Shown here: in pieces, positions 36,007-44,092 of the stretch | Layout: the number at the start of each line of letters is the position of its first letter | How positions within the stretch are numbered: the first letter of the stretch is position 1 | Origin: Cyclobacteriaceae bacterium | Lineage (GTDB): Bacteria; Bacteroidota; Bacteroidia; Cytophagales; Cyclobacteriaceae | Assembly: GCA_016787565.1 (NCBI GenBank) | Contig: JAEUUG010000003.1 | Coordinates: 124,001-188,000, forward strand | Direction: 5' to 3' | Length of the DNA stretch: 64,000 nt | Program-made: the position numbers and the translations under genes | The notes under the pieces: generated by a model | Told to the model about the DNA's origin: nothing | What the model saw: only the letters and a program-made list of their open reading frames with translations | Databases searched by the model: none

Positions 36007-37148
36007 AGATTCAATTGTTTCAGTAGGGCCCTAAAAATTTTTTCGTTTTTTTCCGCATTCAATTCAAGTGCTGCTTGCTTAGATTTCGATTTAAAGTAGC
36101 CAAGCCGATCTGGGTCCAGTGTCGAAAGTTTTTCGGCCAAACTTTTTGGAGTAAAATCTTCACTGACAACTCCGAGGTCAAAACGGTTAACAATGTCGGC
36201 CATTTCAGGGGTTGGGCCTATAGCTACAGCCAACCTCGCCTGTATGAAATCAAAAAGCTTATTTGGCAAGGTGTTAGCATAATTAAAATTAACGGGTGGA
36301 AGTAAGAAAACGCCAATATCATAGGCATTGATAGTGGGCACGACCTCAGAACTTTTTACGGGAGGTAGAATATTGATCCTCGGATTTTTTCCGATTCGGT
36401 TCTTGATCGCCTCAATATAAGTCTTGGTTTGTGGTGATGCATAGTCGGATGTCATCAGAATCATATCAAGGGTAAAACGTTCATCCAGGTGATCCATCAT
36501 GTCAATCATTAATTCAAGTCTTCGTGATGTATTGGCAATGCCGTGATGAATAAGTCTGATCTTATTATAGTGAACCACCGATGGTTCGATTTCAAAATAT
36601 CGGGTAGCGTTTGTTATAATAACTGGTTTTCTGCCAAAGTTTTTTTCATACTCGTTTGCAAGTCCCTTACCAACTGTGAGCATAGCATCAACTTGCGGAA
36701 TATACTTTCGGCAGAAGTTAATGTAGAAGGGTTGAAAAAATATCTTCCAGATTCTGTTGTTCTCAAAATGACGTGGAGCATATTCGTGGGCATCAAAAAT
36801 AATTTTCGAGTTAGCTTTCAACTGAAATGCGAGAGGAAGAGTATCGATGTCATTTGAAATGATGAGGTCATAAGAAGTGGAACCTAGCTCATGAATAAGG
36901 AAGCTATAATCATGAAAGAGTTTATAAGCCCAGTTGAATTGACGCAACAGAAGGCAAATGCTCATAAAAGCTTTACGGAGTAGTGTTAATTTTGTTTGCT
37001 GAATTTTGATAAACGTGATTCCTTCTGCCTCATCAGCATCAAAGCAAACTACTGTAAGGTGGTAATCTTTCTTTAGCCACTGGATTTGACGCATGACGCG
37101 TGCATCATGTTTCAGGTTGCTGAAGACAAGAATTAAAACGTTTTTCAT
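36003..37148 (-). CDS. Glycosyltransferase, GT4-like
   Basis: The 381-residue protein starts KNVLILVFSNLKHDARVMRQIQWL, a common GT4 opening in Bacteroidota, with IFDAHEYAPRHFENN about a third of the way in and a C-terminal donor-binding domain (RLIHHGIANTSRRLELMIDMM, INAYDIGVFLLPPVNFNYANTLPNKLFDFIQARLAVAIG). The LPNKLFDFIQA segment replaces the classic E(x7)E with PNKLFDF(I/M). It is the first gene of an operon with the histidine kinase (four-base overlap) and diverges from the flippase gene, so it belongs to the surface-glycan region. Confidence 0.8.
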   Translation of the reverse strand: MKNVLILVFSNLKHDARVMRQIQWLKKDYHLTVVCFDADEAEGITFIKIQQTKLTLLRKAFMSICLLLRQFNWAYKLFHDYSFLIHELGSTSYDLIISNDIDTLPLAFQLKANSKIIFDAHEYAPRHFENNRIWKIFFQPFYINFCRKYIPQVDAMLTVGKGLANEYEKNFGRKPVIITNATRYFEIEPSVVHYNKIRLIHHGIANTSRRLELMIDMMDHLDERFTLDMILMTSDYASPQTKTYIEAIKNRIGKNPRINILPPVKSSEVVPTINAYDIGVFLLPPVNFNYANTLPNKLFDFIQARLAVAIGPTPEMADIVNRFDLGVVSEDFTPKSLAEKLSTLDPDRLGYFKSKSKQAALELNAEKNEKIFRALLKQLNL

Positions 37149-37245
37149 TTCAAGTTTTCATAATCGGTTGGCACGAAACTACGAAGTTATTTTTAAGAGT
37201 TTTACTGGATTTCACGCAAAGCATGCTAACTTTCTGCGTTTCGAT

Positions 37246-38709
37246 ATGCGCATTAGTAAGGAGTTCATCAAGAGTTCATTAATCTACACGCTGGCGGGCA
37301 TACTCCCCATGGCAAGTGCCATATTGCTACTGCCATTTTACATTGCCGGGCTAGACACATCAGATTATGGAGCTTTATCCATTTACCTCGCATTTTCCCT
37401 ACTTATTCAAATTCTTGTAACGTATAGTTTTGACACCTCTCTTTATATTCATTTTCATGAATATAAAGGTGACAAAAACAAACTTGCTGCGTTCATAAGT
37501 TCAGCCTTTATCCTGATGCTCTTTATTGGTATAGGCATAACTGTTATCCTTTTTACAATTGGCGATATATTCTTCCGGCACATCTTTTCAGAAAAGCCCA
37601 TTTCATTTTATCCCTACGGATTGATGGCTGCCGGTGCCGGCATATTTCAGGCTCTTTTTAAAGTGCACAGCAATTTGCTCCAGAGTAGGGAAAAACCAGC
37701 GTTATTTTTTTGGTCTAATCTGATTTCATTTTTGATGATTGCCGCCTTTACAATTCTTGGTTTGATCTGGTATCCCAACACCCTTGTTGGTCCGGTGGGC
37801 GGACGATTGCTGGCAGCTTTTATATCCGGACTGTGGGCGATAGGAAGAATTGCCTGGGAATTTGGATGGCATTTCAACTTTCCACTACTTCGATCTTCCT
37901 TTAGTTTTAACTTTTATGCCTTTATTTATCAGCTACAACAATGGGTTATCAATTATTTCGATCGTTTCGTTATGCTTTTCTTTTTGCCACTTTCTTCTAT
38001 TGGAGTTTATGATTTTGCTATTAAATGTTTATTGATCATTGAGTTTATTCTCAACGGATTGCATAATTCCTTTTATCCAAAGGTCGTAAAGGTTATGATG
38101 GCTCAAGATGAAAAAAAGTCCACTCTCGAAATCAATCGGTATTATAATGTTTTTAGTGCCGCGATCATGCTGTTAACATGCTTTTGTATTCTGGTAATTC
38201 CGGTGGCGATTGACTGGTTTGTCACATCGGGGTATGTTAGGGCAAAGTCAGATTATATACTATCAGTTGAGTACCTGCCCTTTATTGCAGTGCTTTATCT
38301 GATTCGTCCGATTCGATTGTATTTTGCTGTTCCATATAATATTTTAAAGTATACGAAACCGTTGCCTTGGATATACATCATTGTTTCGGTAACTAAAATT
38401 ATCCTAATGATTGTACTCATTAGCTCCATGAAAATTTATGGTGTTATACTGTCAACTGCCATAAGTGCAGTGTTGGAATTTGTTTTACTTCGGTATTATA
38501 TGCGCCAAAAATTCACGTACCAGTATAACATTTTTAAAATACTGGTCGCACCACTGGTACTGTTGGCCATTATTGTTAGTGGTGAATTGTTCCTGCTTCA
38601 GAATTCTGTTATCCTACATTCTGTATATCTCTTGGTATGCATTTCACTGCTTTATTGGGCCTATCGAAAGGAAATTAAATATGTAGACGGAAGGAACATG
38701 CTAAAGTGA
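37246..38709 (+). CDS. Wzx-like polysaccharide flippase (MOP superfamily)
   Basis: A 487-residue membrane protein with about 12-14 hydrophobic helices, starting MRISKEFIKSSLIYTLAGILPM and continuing with LLPFYIAGLDTSDYGALSIYL, the G-rich opening of lipid-linked oligosaccharide flippases (MatE/PST family). It would move undecaprenyl-diphosphate-linked repeat units across the inner membrane. The ORF is open to 37093, but that upstream part would overlap the divergent glycosyltransferase, so the ATG at 37246 was chosen. It lies 40 bases before the DegT gene, so flippase and sugar-modification genes may be one transcript. Confidence 0.82.
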   Translation: MRISKEFIKSSLIYTLAGILPMASAILLLPFYIAGLDTSDYGALSIYLAFSLLIQILVTYSFDTSLYIHFHEYKGDKNKLAAFISSAFILMLFIGIGITVILFTIGDIFFRHIFSEKPISFYPYGLMAAGAGIFQALFKVHSNLLQSREKPALFFWSNLISFLMIAAFTILGLIWYPNTLVGPVGGRLLAAFISGLWAIGRIAWEFGWHFNFPLLRSSFSFNFYAFIYQLQQWVINYFDRFVMLFFLPLSSIGVYDFAIKCLLIIEFILNGLHNSFYPKVVKVMMAQDEKKSTLEINRYYNVFSAAIMLLTCFCILVIPVAIDWFVTSGYVRAKSDYILSVEYLPFIAVLYLIRPIRLYFAVPYNILKYTKPLPWIYIIVSVTKIILMIVLISSMKIYGVILSTAISAVLEFVLLRYYMRQKFTYQYNIFKILVAPLVLLAIIVSGELFLLQNSVILHSVYLLVCISLLYWAYRKEIKYVDGRNMLK

Positions 38710-38734
38710 TATGATCTTGCACATAGAAAAGTCT

Positions 38735-38742
38735 TATTTTTG
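38735..38742 (+). promoter_or_regulatory. -7 element directly before the DegT gene
   Basis: TATTTTTG matches TAnnTTTG exactly and ends only seven bases before the ATG at 38750; a TTG lies 15 bases upstream of it, shorter than the usual spacing. If used, the transcript would have almost no leader. Confidence 0.4.
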
Positions 38743-38749
38743 AAAAAAA

Positions 38750-39832
38750 ATGATTCCTGTTACGAAGCCCTTTTTGCCACCCATTGAAGAATATGAGCAG
38801 TTTGTCCGGGATATCTGGAAACGTAACTGGCTTACGAATAATGGTCCTCTTGTTAACGAGCTGGAGTTAAATCTTAAAGATTATCTAGATGTTAAGCATC
38901 TTCTTTATGTAACAAACGGCACGATTGCTATTCAGTTGGCAATAAAAGCACTGGGCCTGAAAGGTCAAATTATCACCACACCGTTTTCATACGTAGCCAC
39001 CACAAGCAGTATTGTTTGGGAGGGATGTGAGCCAGTGTTTGTTGATATCGACCCGCTAACATGTAATCTTGATCCAAACCGCATCGAAGAAGCAATATCC
39101 CCAAATACTACCGCCATTCTCGCCACACACGTATACGGTAATCCATGTATGGTTGAGGAGATTGAATACATAGCAAAGAGAAGGAATTTAAAGGTCATCT
39201 ATGATGGTGCGCACGCTTTTGGTGTGAAGTACAATGGTCAGTCTATACAAAATTACGGAGATATTACAACCTGCAGTTTTCACTCTACAAAGTTGTTTCA
39301 CACTGTCGAAGGTGGTTCGGTAGTTACAAAGGATCCTGATTTACTTAAGCGAATGGCATACCTGCGCAATTTTGGGCATGATGGTCCGGATCGTTTTGCT
39401 TCGCTGGGTATTAATGGTAAAAACTCTGAATTCCATGCAGCGATGGGATTGGTGAATCTTAAGTATGTGGATCAGATTATCGAAAACCGAAAGGAGCTTT
39501 GTCAGCACTATGATGAATTTCTTCAACAGGTTAATGGAGTAAGACCCATGGTTCGCGAGTATGTTCGATATAATTATGCTTATTATCCTGTAATTTTTGA
39601 TACCGAACAGCTCGCTATGAAAGTTTTTGATTCTCTCAATAAAAACTGGATTTATCCCAGGAGGTACTTTTATCCTACTTTAGAAACTCTACCTTATATT
39701 AACACAAAAGGTCATTGTAAAAATGCATCGTCAATTGCCAGTCGAGTGTTATGCCTGCCTTTATTTGATACCTTGACGAAAGAAGAAATCGATATGATTT
39801 GCAGAATAGTGCTTCGGGTTCAAAATAACTGA
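38750..39832 (+). CDS. DegT/DnrJ/EryC1/StrS sugar aminotransferase (VioA/WecE-like)
   Basis: The 360-residue PLP enzyme starts IPVTKPFLPP and shows NWLTNNGPLVNELE, TNGTIAIQLAIKALG, DGAHAFGVKYNG (the aspartate that holds the PLP nitrogen) and SFHSTKLFHTVEGG with the PLP lysine in STKLF. The latter form is that of 4-keto-6-deoxy-sugar transaminases such as VioA or WecE, which make dTDP-4-amino-4,6-dideoxy-glucose or -galactose. The neighbours (acetyltransferase three bases downstream, then a WecF-like transferase) fit the synthesis of a 4-acetamido-4,6-dideoxyhexose. Donor nucleotide and stereochemistry cannot be read from the sequence. Confidence 0.85.
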   Translation: MIPVTKPFLPPIEEYEQFVRDIWKRNWLTNNGPLVNELELNLKDYLDVKHLLYVTNGTIAIQLAIKALGLKGQIITTPFSYVATTSSIVWEGCEPVFVDIDPLTCNLDPNRIEEAISPNTTAILATHVYGNPCMVEEIEYIAKRRNLKVIYDGAHAFGVKYNGQSIQNYGDITTCSFHSTKLFHTVEGGSVVTKDPDLLKRMAYLRNFGHDGPDRFASLGINGKNSEFHAAMGLVNLKYVDQIIENRKELCQHYDEFLQQVNGVRPMVREYVRYNYAYYPVIFDTEQLAMKVFDSLNKNWIYPRRYFYPTLETLPYINTKGHCKNASSIASRVLCLPLFDTLTKEEIDMICRIVLRVQNN

Positions 39833-39835
39833 GAT

Positions 39836-40489
39836 ATGATTATTGTTGGAGCTAAGGGTTTTGCCAAAGAGTTGTTGGAAGTTTTTTTTCAAAACAATGA
39901 AGTGAATAATCTTTTTTTCTTTGACAATATTTCAGTCGATTTACCAGAAAAACTATTTGATCGATTTCCTGTTCTCAGGTCAATCGAAGAGGTGAAAGAT
40001 ATATTTCAGCGCAGTGGAGATTTTTCTTTTGCTTTAGGTGTCGGGTCGCCCTCCATCCGGTACGCCTTAACCCGCTATTTTGAAACGGTAGGAGGAGTGC
40101 TGGTCTCAGTCATAAGCCCTCAAGCAGCTATTGGGCATTTTGGCAACACTATTGGTCCGGGATGCAGCATACTGGGTGGTGCTAGTATCACGAACGGAGT
40201 AGCATTGGGAAAGGGATGTCTCCTTAATCCGCATTGTAGTATTGCTCATGATGCGGAGTTGGGAGATTTTGTCGAAATGTCTCCGGGCTCACGCGTTACA
40301 GGTTCAGCAATGGTTGGTGATTTTAGTGTCTTGGGCACTAACTCGATCGTGCTGCCGAAAGTTCGGATTGGCATCAATGTTATTGTTGGTGCAGGAGCTG
40401 TAGTAACCAGAGATGTTCCAGATAACTCCCTTGTTGTTGGTGTACCTGCTAAAGTTAAAAGGAAATTGGAACCTTTGAATTTACAATAG
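39836..40489 (+). CDS. NeuD/VioB-like sugar acetyltransferase with hexapeptide repeats
   Basis: The 217-residue protein has a small Rossmann-like N-terminal domain (MIIVGAKGFAKELLEVF) and a C-terminal left-handed beta helix made of hexapeptide repeats (IGHFGNTIGPGCSILGGA, ending VIVGAGAVVTRDVPDNSLVVGVPAK). The PglD/NeuD/VioB subgroup N-acetylates dTDP- or UDP-4-amino sugars, using a histidine as base; HCSIAHDAELGDF supplies the expected histidines (about residue 140). Placed three bases after the aminotransferase gene, it probably acetylates that product. Confidence 0.85.
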   Translation: MIIVGAKGFAKELLEVFFQNNEVNNLFFFDNISVDLPEKLFDRFPVLRSIEEVKDIFQRSGDFSFALGVGSPSIRYALTRYFETVGGVLVSVISPQAAIGHFGNTIGPGCSILGGASITNGVALGKGCLLNPHCSIAHDAELGDFVEMSPGSRVTGSAMVGDFSVLGTNSIVLPKVRIGINVIVGAGAVVTRDVPDNSLVVGVPAKVKRKLEPLNLQ

Positions 40490-40492
40490 AGC

Positions 40493-41575
40493 ATGAATCT
40501 ACATGTGGTTCCGGACAGTCCCTTCAGTAATAAGTTTTATAGCAATCTTGTTGAACTAAGTTTATCGGACAATAATAGGGTCATTGTTCGATCAAATCAA
40601 ACTAATTTAAAATACATTCGTCAGAATTTACCAATTGCTCCACTTTATTCGTCTCAGTTCTCAGCGCTCGTAGGAGATACACGGCAATATGAAAAAGTTT
40701 TTATTCATCAATTATCCCCGTTAATGTATCGGTGGATTGCTCGACATGAATTTCGTGAGTTAAATTGGATGGTATGGGGAACAGATGTTTACAATCTTCC
40801 TGATCTGGATTATAATTTTTATGAAGACATAACCAGGGAATGGGTGAGGCAAGATTTTTCCCTTGAAACCTGGTTGTTTAAAGCGAAGGTTCTCCTTACC
40901 AATTCCTATTTCAAGAACCAGGCATATGCTAAAATCGATAATGCCCTGACTTGGATGGTAAGTGAATATGATTTTATTAAGTCAAACATCCCATCATTCA
41001 AGGGTGCACATCAGTTTTTCTTTTACGAGAATGAAGTTCCCTACAACACTTTGGATGACCTGATCAAAACAGGAAGTAAAAGAAGTGAAATTCCAGTCTA
41101 CATCATTGGAAATTCAGGCACTCCCACCAACAACCATTTAGATGCTGTAAAAGTTGTCGTGGAAAGTGGGATAAAAGCAGATTTGGTAATTCCGGTTTCG
41201 TATGGAGATAAAAAGTATATCCAATTTTTAAAAAGGAACCTGGCTCATTATCAGTATGGCAAGATCGAATTCATCGATCGTTACATGCCTTTTGAAGAGT
41301 ATCTTAATTTTCTTTACCGGGTAGATGGACTGATCATGAATACAATTCGTCCGCAGGGATATGGAAATATTTTTATCATGTTGTATTTAGGCAAACCAGT
41401 ATTCTTAAATAAAAAGAATATCTCGCTCCGCGACATCGAAGACAACGGCATTGTTTGCTCCAAACTAACGGCAGAAGATTTAAACAGATTGCATCAAAAA
41501 TGTGATAAAAATGTGATAAGTCAGTTCTTATCGCATGAGAAATTGGGTGGGATATATTCCAAGCTGTTCTCCTAA
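40493..41575 (+). CDS. WecF/GT56-like 4-acetamido-4,6-dideoxysugar transferase
   Basis: The 360-residue protein resembles WecF, which adds Fuc4NAc to lipid II of enterobacterial common antigen: MVWGTDVYNLPDLDY fits the WGADLYEL motif, YIIGNSGTPTNNHLDAV the GNSGDRSNEH motif, and VIPVSYG plus FEEYLNFLYRVDGLI the later conserved parts. It lies three bases after the acetyltransferase gene and ends one base before the convergent ruvC gene. Target is probably a lipid-linked glycan. This assignment rests on matching short motifs by eye. Confidence 0.72.
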   Translation: MNLHVVPDSPFSNKFYSNLVELSLSDNNRVIVRSNQTNLKYIRQNLPIAPLYSSQFSALVGDTRQYEKVFIHQLSPLMYRWIARHEFRELNWMVWGTDVYNLPDLDYNFYEDITREWVRQDFSLETWLFKAKVLLTNSYFKNQAYAKIDNALTWMVSEYDFIKSNIPSFKGAHQFFFYENEVPYNTLDDLIKTGSKRSEIPVYIIGNSGTPTNNHLDAVKVVVESGIKADLVIPVSYGDKKYIQFLKRNLAHYQYGKIEFIDRYMPFEEYLNFLYRVDGLIMNTIRPQGYGNIFIMLYLGKPVFLNKKNISLRDIEDNGIVCSKLTAEDLNRLHQKCDKNVISQFLSHEKLGGIYSKLFS

Positions 41576-41576
41576 C

Positions 41577-42134
41577 TCATTTTGTTACCCGCTTCGGATT
41601 TTCCTTCACAAAGCCTTCCCACGTTTTGCTTTTGCTTTTCATTTCTCCTTTTTGAAAGTGGTGGCAAAGTGCTACGGCCAGCGCATCGGTAGCATCAAGT
41701 AGTTTGGGAAGTTCTTTTATCCCCAACAACGTCATCAGCATTTTGGCAACTTGCTCCTTGCTTGCATTTCCGTTTCCGGTTACGGATTGTTTTACTTTCT
41801 TGGGGGCATATTCGATAATCGGAATTCCGCGGTACAGCGCTGCAGCCATCGATACACCCTGTGCGCGGCCAAGCTTTAGCATCGATTGAACATTCTTCCC
41901 AAAGAAAGGTGCCTCCAGGGCCACCTCATCGGGATGATACTCGTCCAGCAGGCTGAGTACCCGCTCAAAAATCTTTTTCAATTTCAGTTCGTGGCCTTCG
42001 TATTTGCTTAAATGGATGACGCCAAATTGAATCAAATCCAGTTTGGAGCCTTTGATGGCGATGATGCCATAGCCCATCACATTGGTTCCGGGATCGAGAC
42101 CGAGAATGATTTTTTCGTTGATAACTTTTGCCAC
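41577..42134 (-). CDS. ruvC: Crossover junction endodeoxyribonuclease RuvC
   Basis: The 185-residue RNase H-fold nuclease resolves Holliday junctions with RuvAB. The four acidic residues are visible: Asp14 in ILGLDPG, Glu74 in VALEAPFFGKN, and Asp147/Asp150 in LLDATDALAVALCHH. SVTGNGNASKEQVA (about 117-130) is also typical. The start codon is GTG. The C-terminal lysine-rich tail is longer than in Escherichia coli RuvC (173 residues). Convergent with the WecF-like gene with a one-base gap. Confidence 0.96.
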   Translation of the reverse strand: MAKVINEKIILGLDPGTNVMGYGIIAIKGSKLDLIQFGVIHLSKYEGHELKLKKIFERVLSLLDEYHPDEVALEAPFFGKNVQSMLKLGRAQGVSMAAALYRGIPIIEYAPKKVKQSVTGNGNASKEQVAKMLMTLLGIKELPKLLDATDALAVALCHHFQKGEMKSKSKTWEGFVKENPKRVTK

Positions 42135-42209
42135 CTTGAAAGGTATAGAAATTGAACTTGTTGAATAACTTAATCCGTAAATAAAATTAGTATTGCATAC
42201 CTGTACTAT

Positions 42210-43310
42210 ATGATTTTTGTTCTAACCGGTATTTTAGTTTCGTATAGCGCGCTCGTGCTCATCCTGATCGCGGGATGGCACAGGGCTATTCAAGCCAGAC
42301 CGATTATTCAGCAGTCAGCTATTATCCAATGGATTACTATCATTATTCCTTTTCGCAATGAAGCACAACATATCCATTTGTTGCTTCAGGATTTAATCGT
42401 GCAAGCGCATCCTCCGGATGAGATTATTCTTGTCGATGATCATTCTACTGACCAGTCTGTTGAAGTGATAACAGGATTTTTGGAAAGCCTTGGCAAGCCT
42501 GCTATTTCTATTCGTGTCCATAAAAATTCAGGAGAGGGTAAGAAGCAAGCGTTGACTACCGGCATTCGCATGGCATCAGGCTCAATTATAGTTACAGTAG
42601 ATGCTGATTGCAGGGTAGGGCCAGATTGGTTAAAATCCATTCAAAACCATTTCGGTGAGGAGAAAATAAAGTTACTGTTCGGTCCGGTAGCAATTGAGCA
42701 GCGATCATCTTTTTTCAGCATAGTGCAATCCATGGAATTTTCCAGCCTGATTGGTTCAGGTGCCGCCACGGCAGCCTTGGGTTTTCCCACGATGTGTAAC
42801 GGTTCTAACCTTGCCTTTCGGAAGGTGGTATTCGAAGCAGTAGGTGGTTATACGGGTAACCTTCATATTGCTTCGGGTGATGATGAATTTCTCATGCGCA
42901 AAATCGAACAAGACTTCCCGGGATCGGTCCATTTCAATGCTGATCCGGCTTCAATCGTTGTTACACGACCGGCAGAAAAATTCTCATCGTTTTTTCAACA
43001 ACGCCTTCGGTGGGCCAGTAAATGGAAGCACAATTCATCGGCCACGGCCTCGTTACTGGCAGCATGGATTTTTCTTGTTCAGGCCAGCATTATTGTGTCA
43101 TTCTTTTTGTTCAAGATACCACTTGTTTTGATGTTGATTCTTCGCGCGATGGTGGAGTACATTTTTTTGCGGAAGGTTCAATCATTTTTAAGTCAGGCCT
43201 GGAGCTGGCGTGCTTTTATATTTCTTCAGTTGTTTTATCCGGTATATGTTATAACAATAGGTTTTGCCTCACAATTTTTTTCTTTCCTTTGGAAAGACAG
43301 GCGCGGGTGA
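42210..43310 (+). CDS. Family 2 membrane glycosyltransferase
   Basis: The 366-residue protein begins with a transmembrane helix (LTGILVSYSALVLILIAGW) and a GT-A domain: TIIIPFRNEAQHIHLL, EIILVDDHSTDQSVEVI (first metal-binding aspartates), TVDADCRVG (DxD-type motif) and ASGDDEFLMRKI plus QQRLRWASKWKH, the Q/RxxRW motif of processive GT2 enzymes. Two or three C-terminal helices follow. It should act on the cytoplasmic face of the inner membrane and make or elongate a polysaccharide or glycolipid. Substrate unknown. Confidence 0.85.
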   Translation: MIFVLTGILVSYSALVLILIAGWHRAIQARPIIQQSAIIQWITIIIPFRNEAQHIHLLLQDLIVQAHPPDEIILVDDHSTDQSVEVITGFLESLGKPAISIRVHKNSGEGKKQALTTGIRMASGSIIVTVDADCRVGPDWLKSIQNHFGEEKIKLLFGPVAIEQRSSFFSIVQSMEFSSLIGSGAATAALGFPTMCNGSNLAFRKVVFEAVGGYTGNLHIASGDDEFLMRKIEQDFPGSVHFNADPASIVVTRPAEKFSSFFQQRLRWASKWKHNSSATASLLAAWIFLVQASIIVSFFLFKIPLVLMLILRAMVEYIFLRKVQSFLSQAWSWRAFIFLQLFYPVYVITIGFASQFFSFLWKDRRG

Positions 43311-43354
43311 AATAGTTTTAAGTGTATCTTGGCACCGAAATCAATCCACCTTTT

Positions 43355-43981
43355 ATGAGAACTACTATTGTCTGCCTTTTATTTATTATTAGTATTCAGG
43401 TAAATGCTCAAATCGCGGCAAAGGCCATAGCGTATGCTGTTGAAGTTGATTTGGAGAAATTTAATCCCAATGTGAAGGGAGAGGATTTCGATAAGATATG
43501 CCGCTATGAAATTGATGCGTACTATACAACGGATAAGTTGCGGACGCAGGTTCGGAATATTTTTCGTCCGGAGGAGTTTGAATTAACCATTCGTCAGCGC
43601 TTGTATACACTGGCTTCAAACGATGAATATAATATTGATCATGAGAATGAGGCCGTTCTTTTTAAGAAGGGACATGTCTACAATCCCAAGGCAACGGGCA
43701 AGGAGAAGAAGATTTTAAATTATGTTTGCAAAGAATACACATTCAAGGACTTCCGCAATGTTCAAATTTCAGTGTGGGTGACCGACAAACTGCCTAAGAA
43801 TATTTGTCCTGCCGGAAACTTTAATCTGAAAGGAGCGGCCCTTGAAATCCTGACATCGAATGGAATGCATTTTGTCGCCACCGATTTTGAAGCCGGTGAA
43901 CTTCCTGACGATTTTTTTAATCTTCCCACCGGTTATGCCGTAGAAGAAATTCCTGCACCGTCTTCACAAAAGAAAAAGTAG
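43355..43981 (+). CDS. Exported protein, DUF4412-like
   Basis: The ATG at 43355 gives 208 residues with a signal peptide (MRTTIVCLLFIISIQVNAQ). The mature part contains GKEKKILNYVCKEYTFKD (about residue 125), the GxxxxIxGYxCxEY pattern of DUF4412, a Bacteroidota periplasmic/outer-membrane family of unknown function, and a cysteine that is probably in the periplasm. The C-terminal tail is lysine-rich. An upstream in-frame ATG at 43322 would precede the signal peptide by 11 residues. Confidence 0.65.
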   Translation: MRTTIVCLLFIISIQVNAQIAAKAIAYAVEVDLEKFNPNVKGEDFDKICRYEIDAYYTTDKLRTQVRNIFRPEEFELTIRQRLYTLASNDEYNIDHENEAVLFKKGHVYNPKATGKEKKILNYVCKEYTFKDFRNVQISVWVTDKLPKNICPAGNFNLKGAALEILTSNGMHFVATDFEAGELPDDFFNLPTGYAVEEIPAPSSQKKK

Positions 43982-44002
43982 TCCGTTACCGATTGCGGAC
44001 TA
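43979..44002 (+). terminator. Possible weak terminator hairpin
   Basis: TAGTCCG and CGGACTA form a seven-base stem around a ten-base loop just after the stop codon of the DUF4412-like gene, but only a short AT-rich stretch and no clear T-run follows. Confidence 0.4.
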
Positions 44003-44069
44003 TTAAAATGGATTGATGCTGTACGAAAAAGAGTTCTCAGTCGTTTTTCTGCACGTCACCACATTTTAA

Positions 44070-44077
44070 TATCTTTA
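44070..44077 (+). promoter_or_regulatory. Possible -7 element of the SpoIIE-phosphatase gene
   Basis: TATCTTTA is one mismatch from TAnnTTTG and lies 15 bases before the ATG. The -33 region (TTTCTG) is poor, so support is modest. Confidence 0.3.
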
Positions 44078-44092
44078 CCAGCGGAGAAGATT

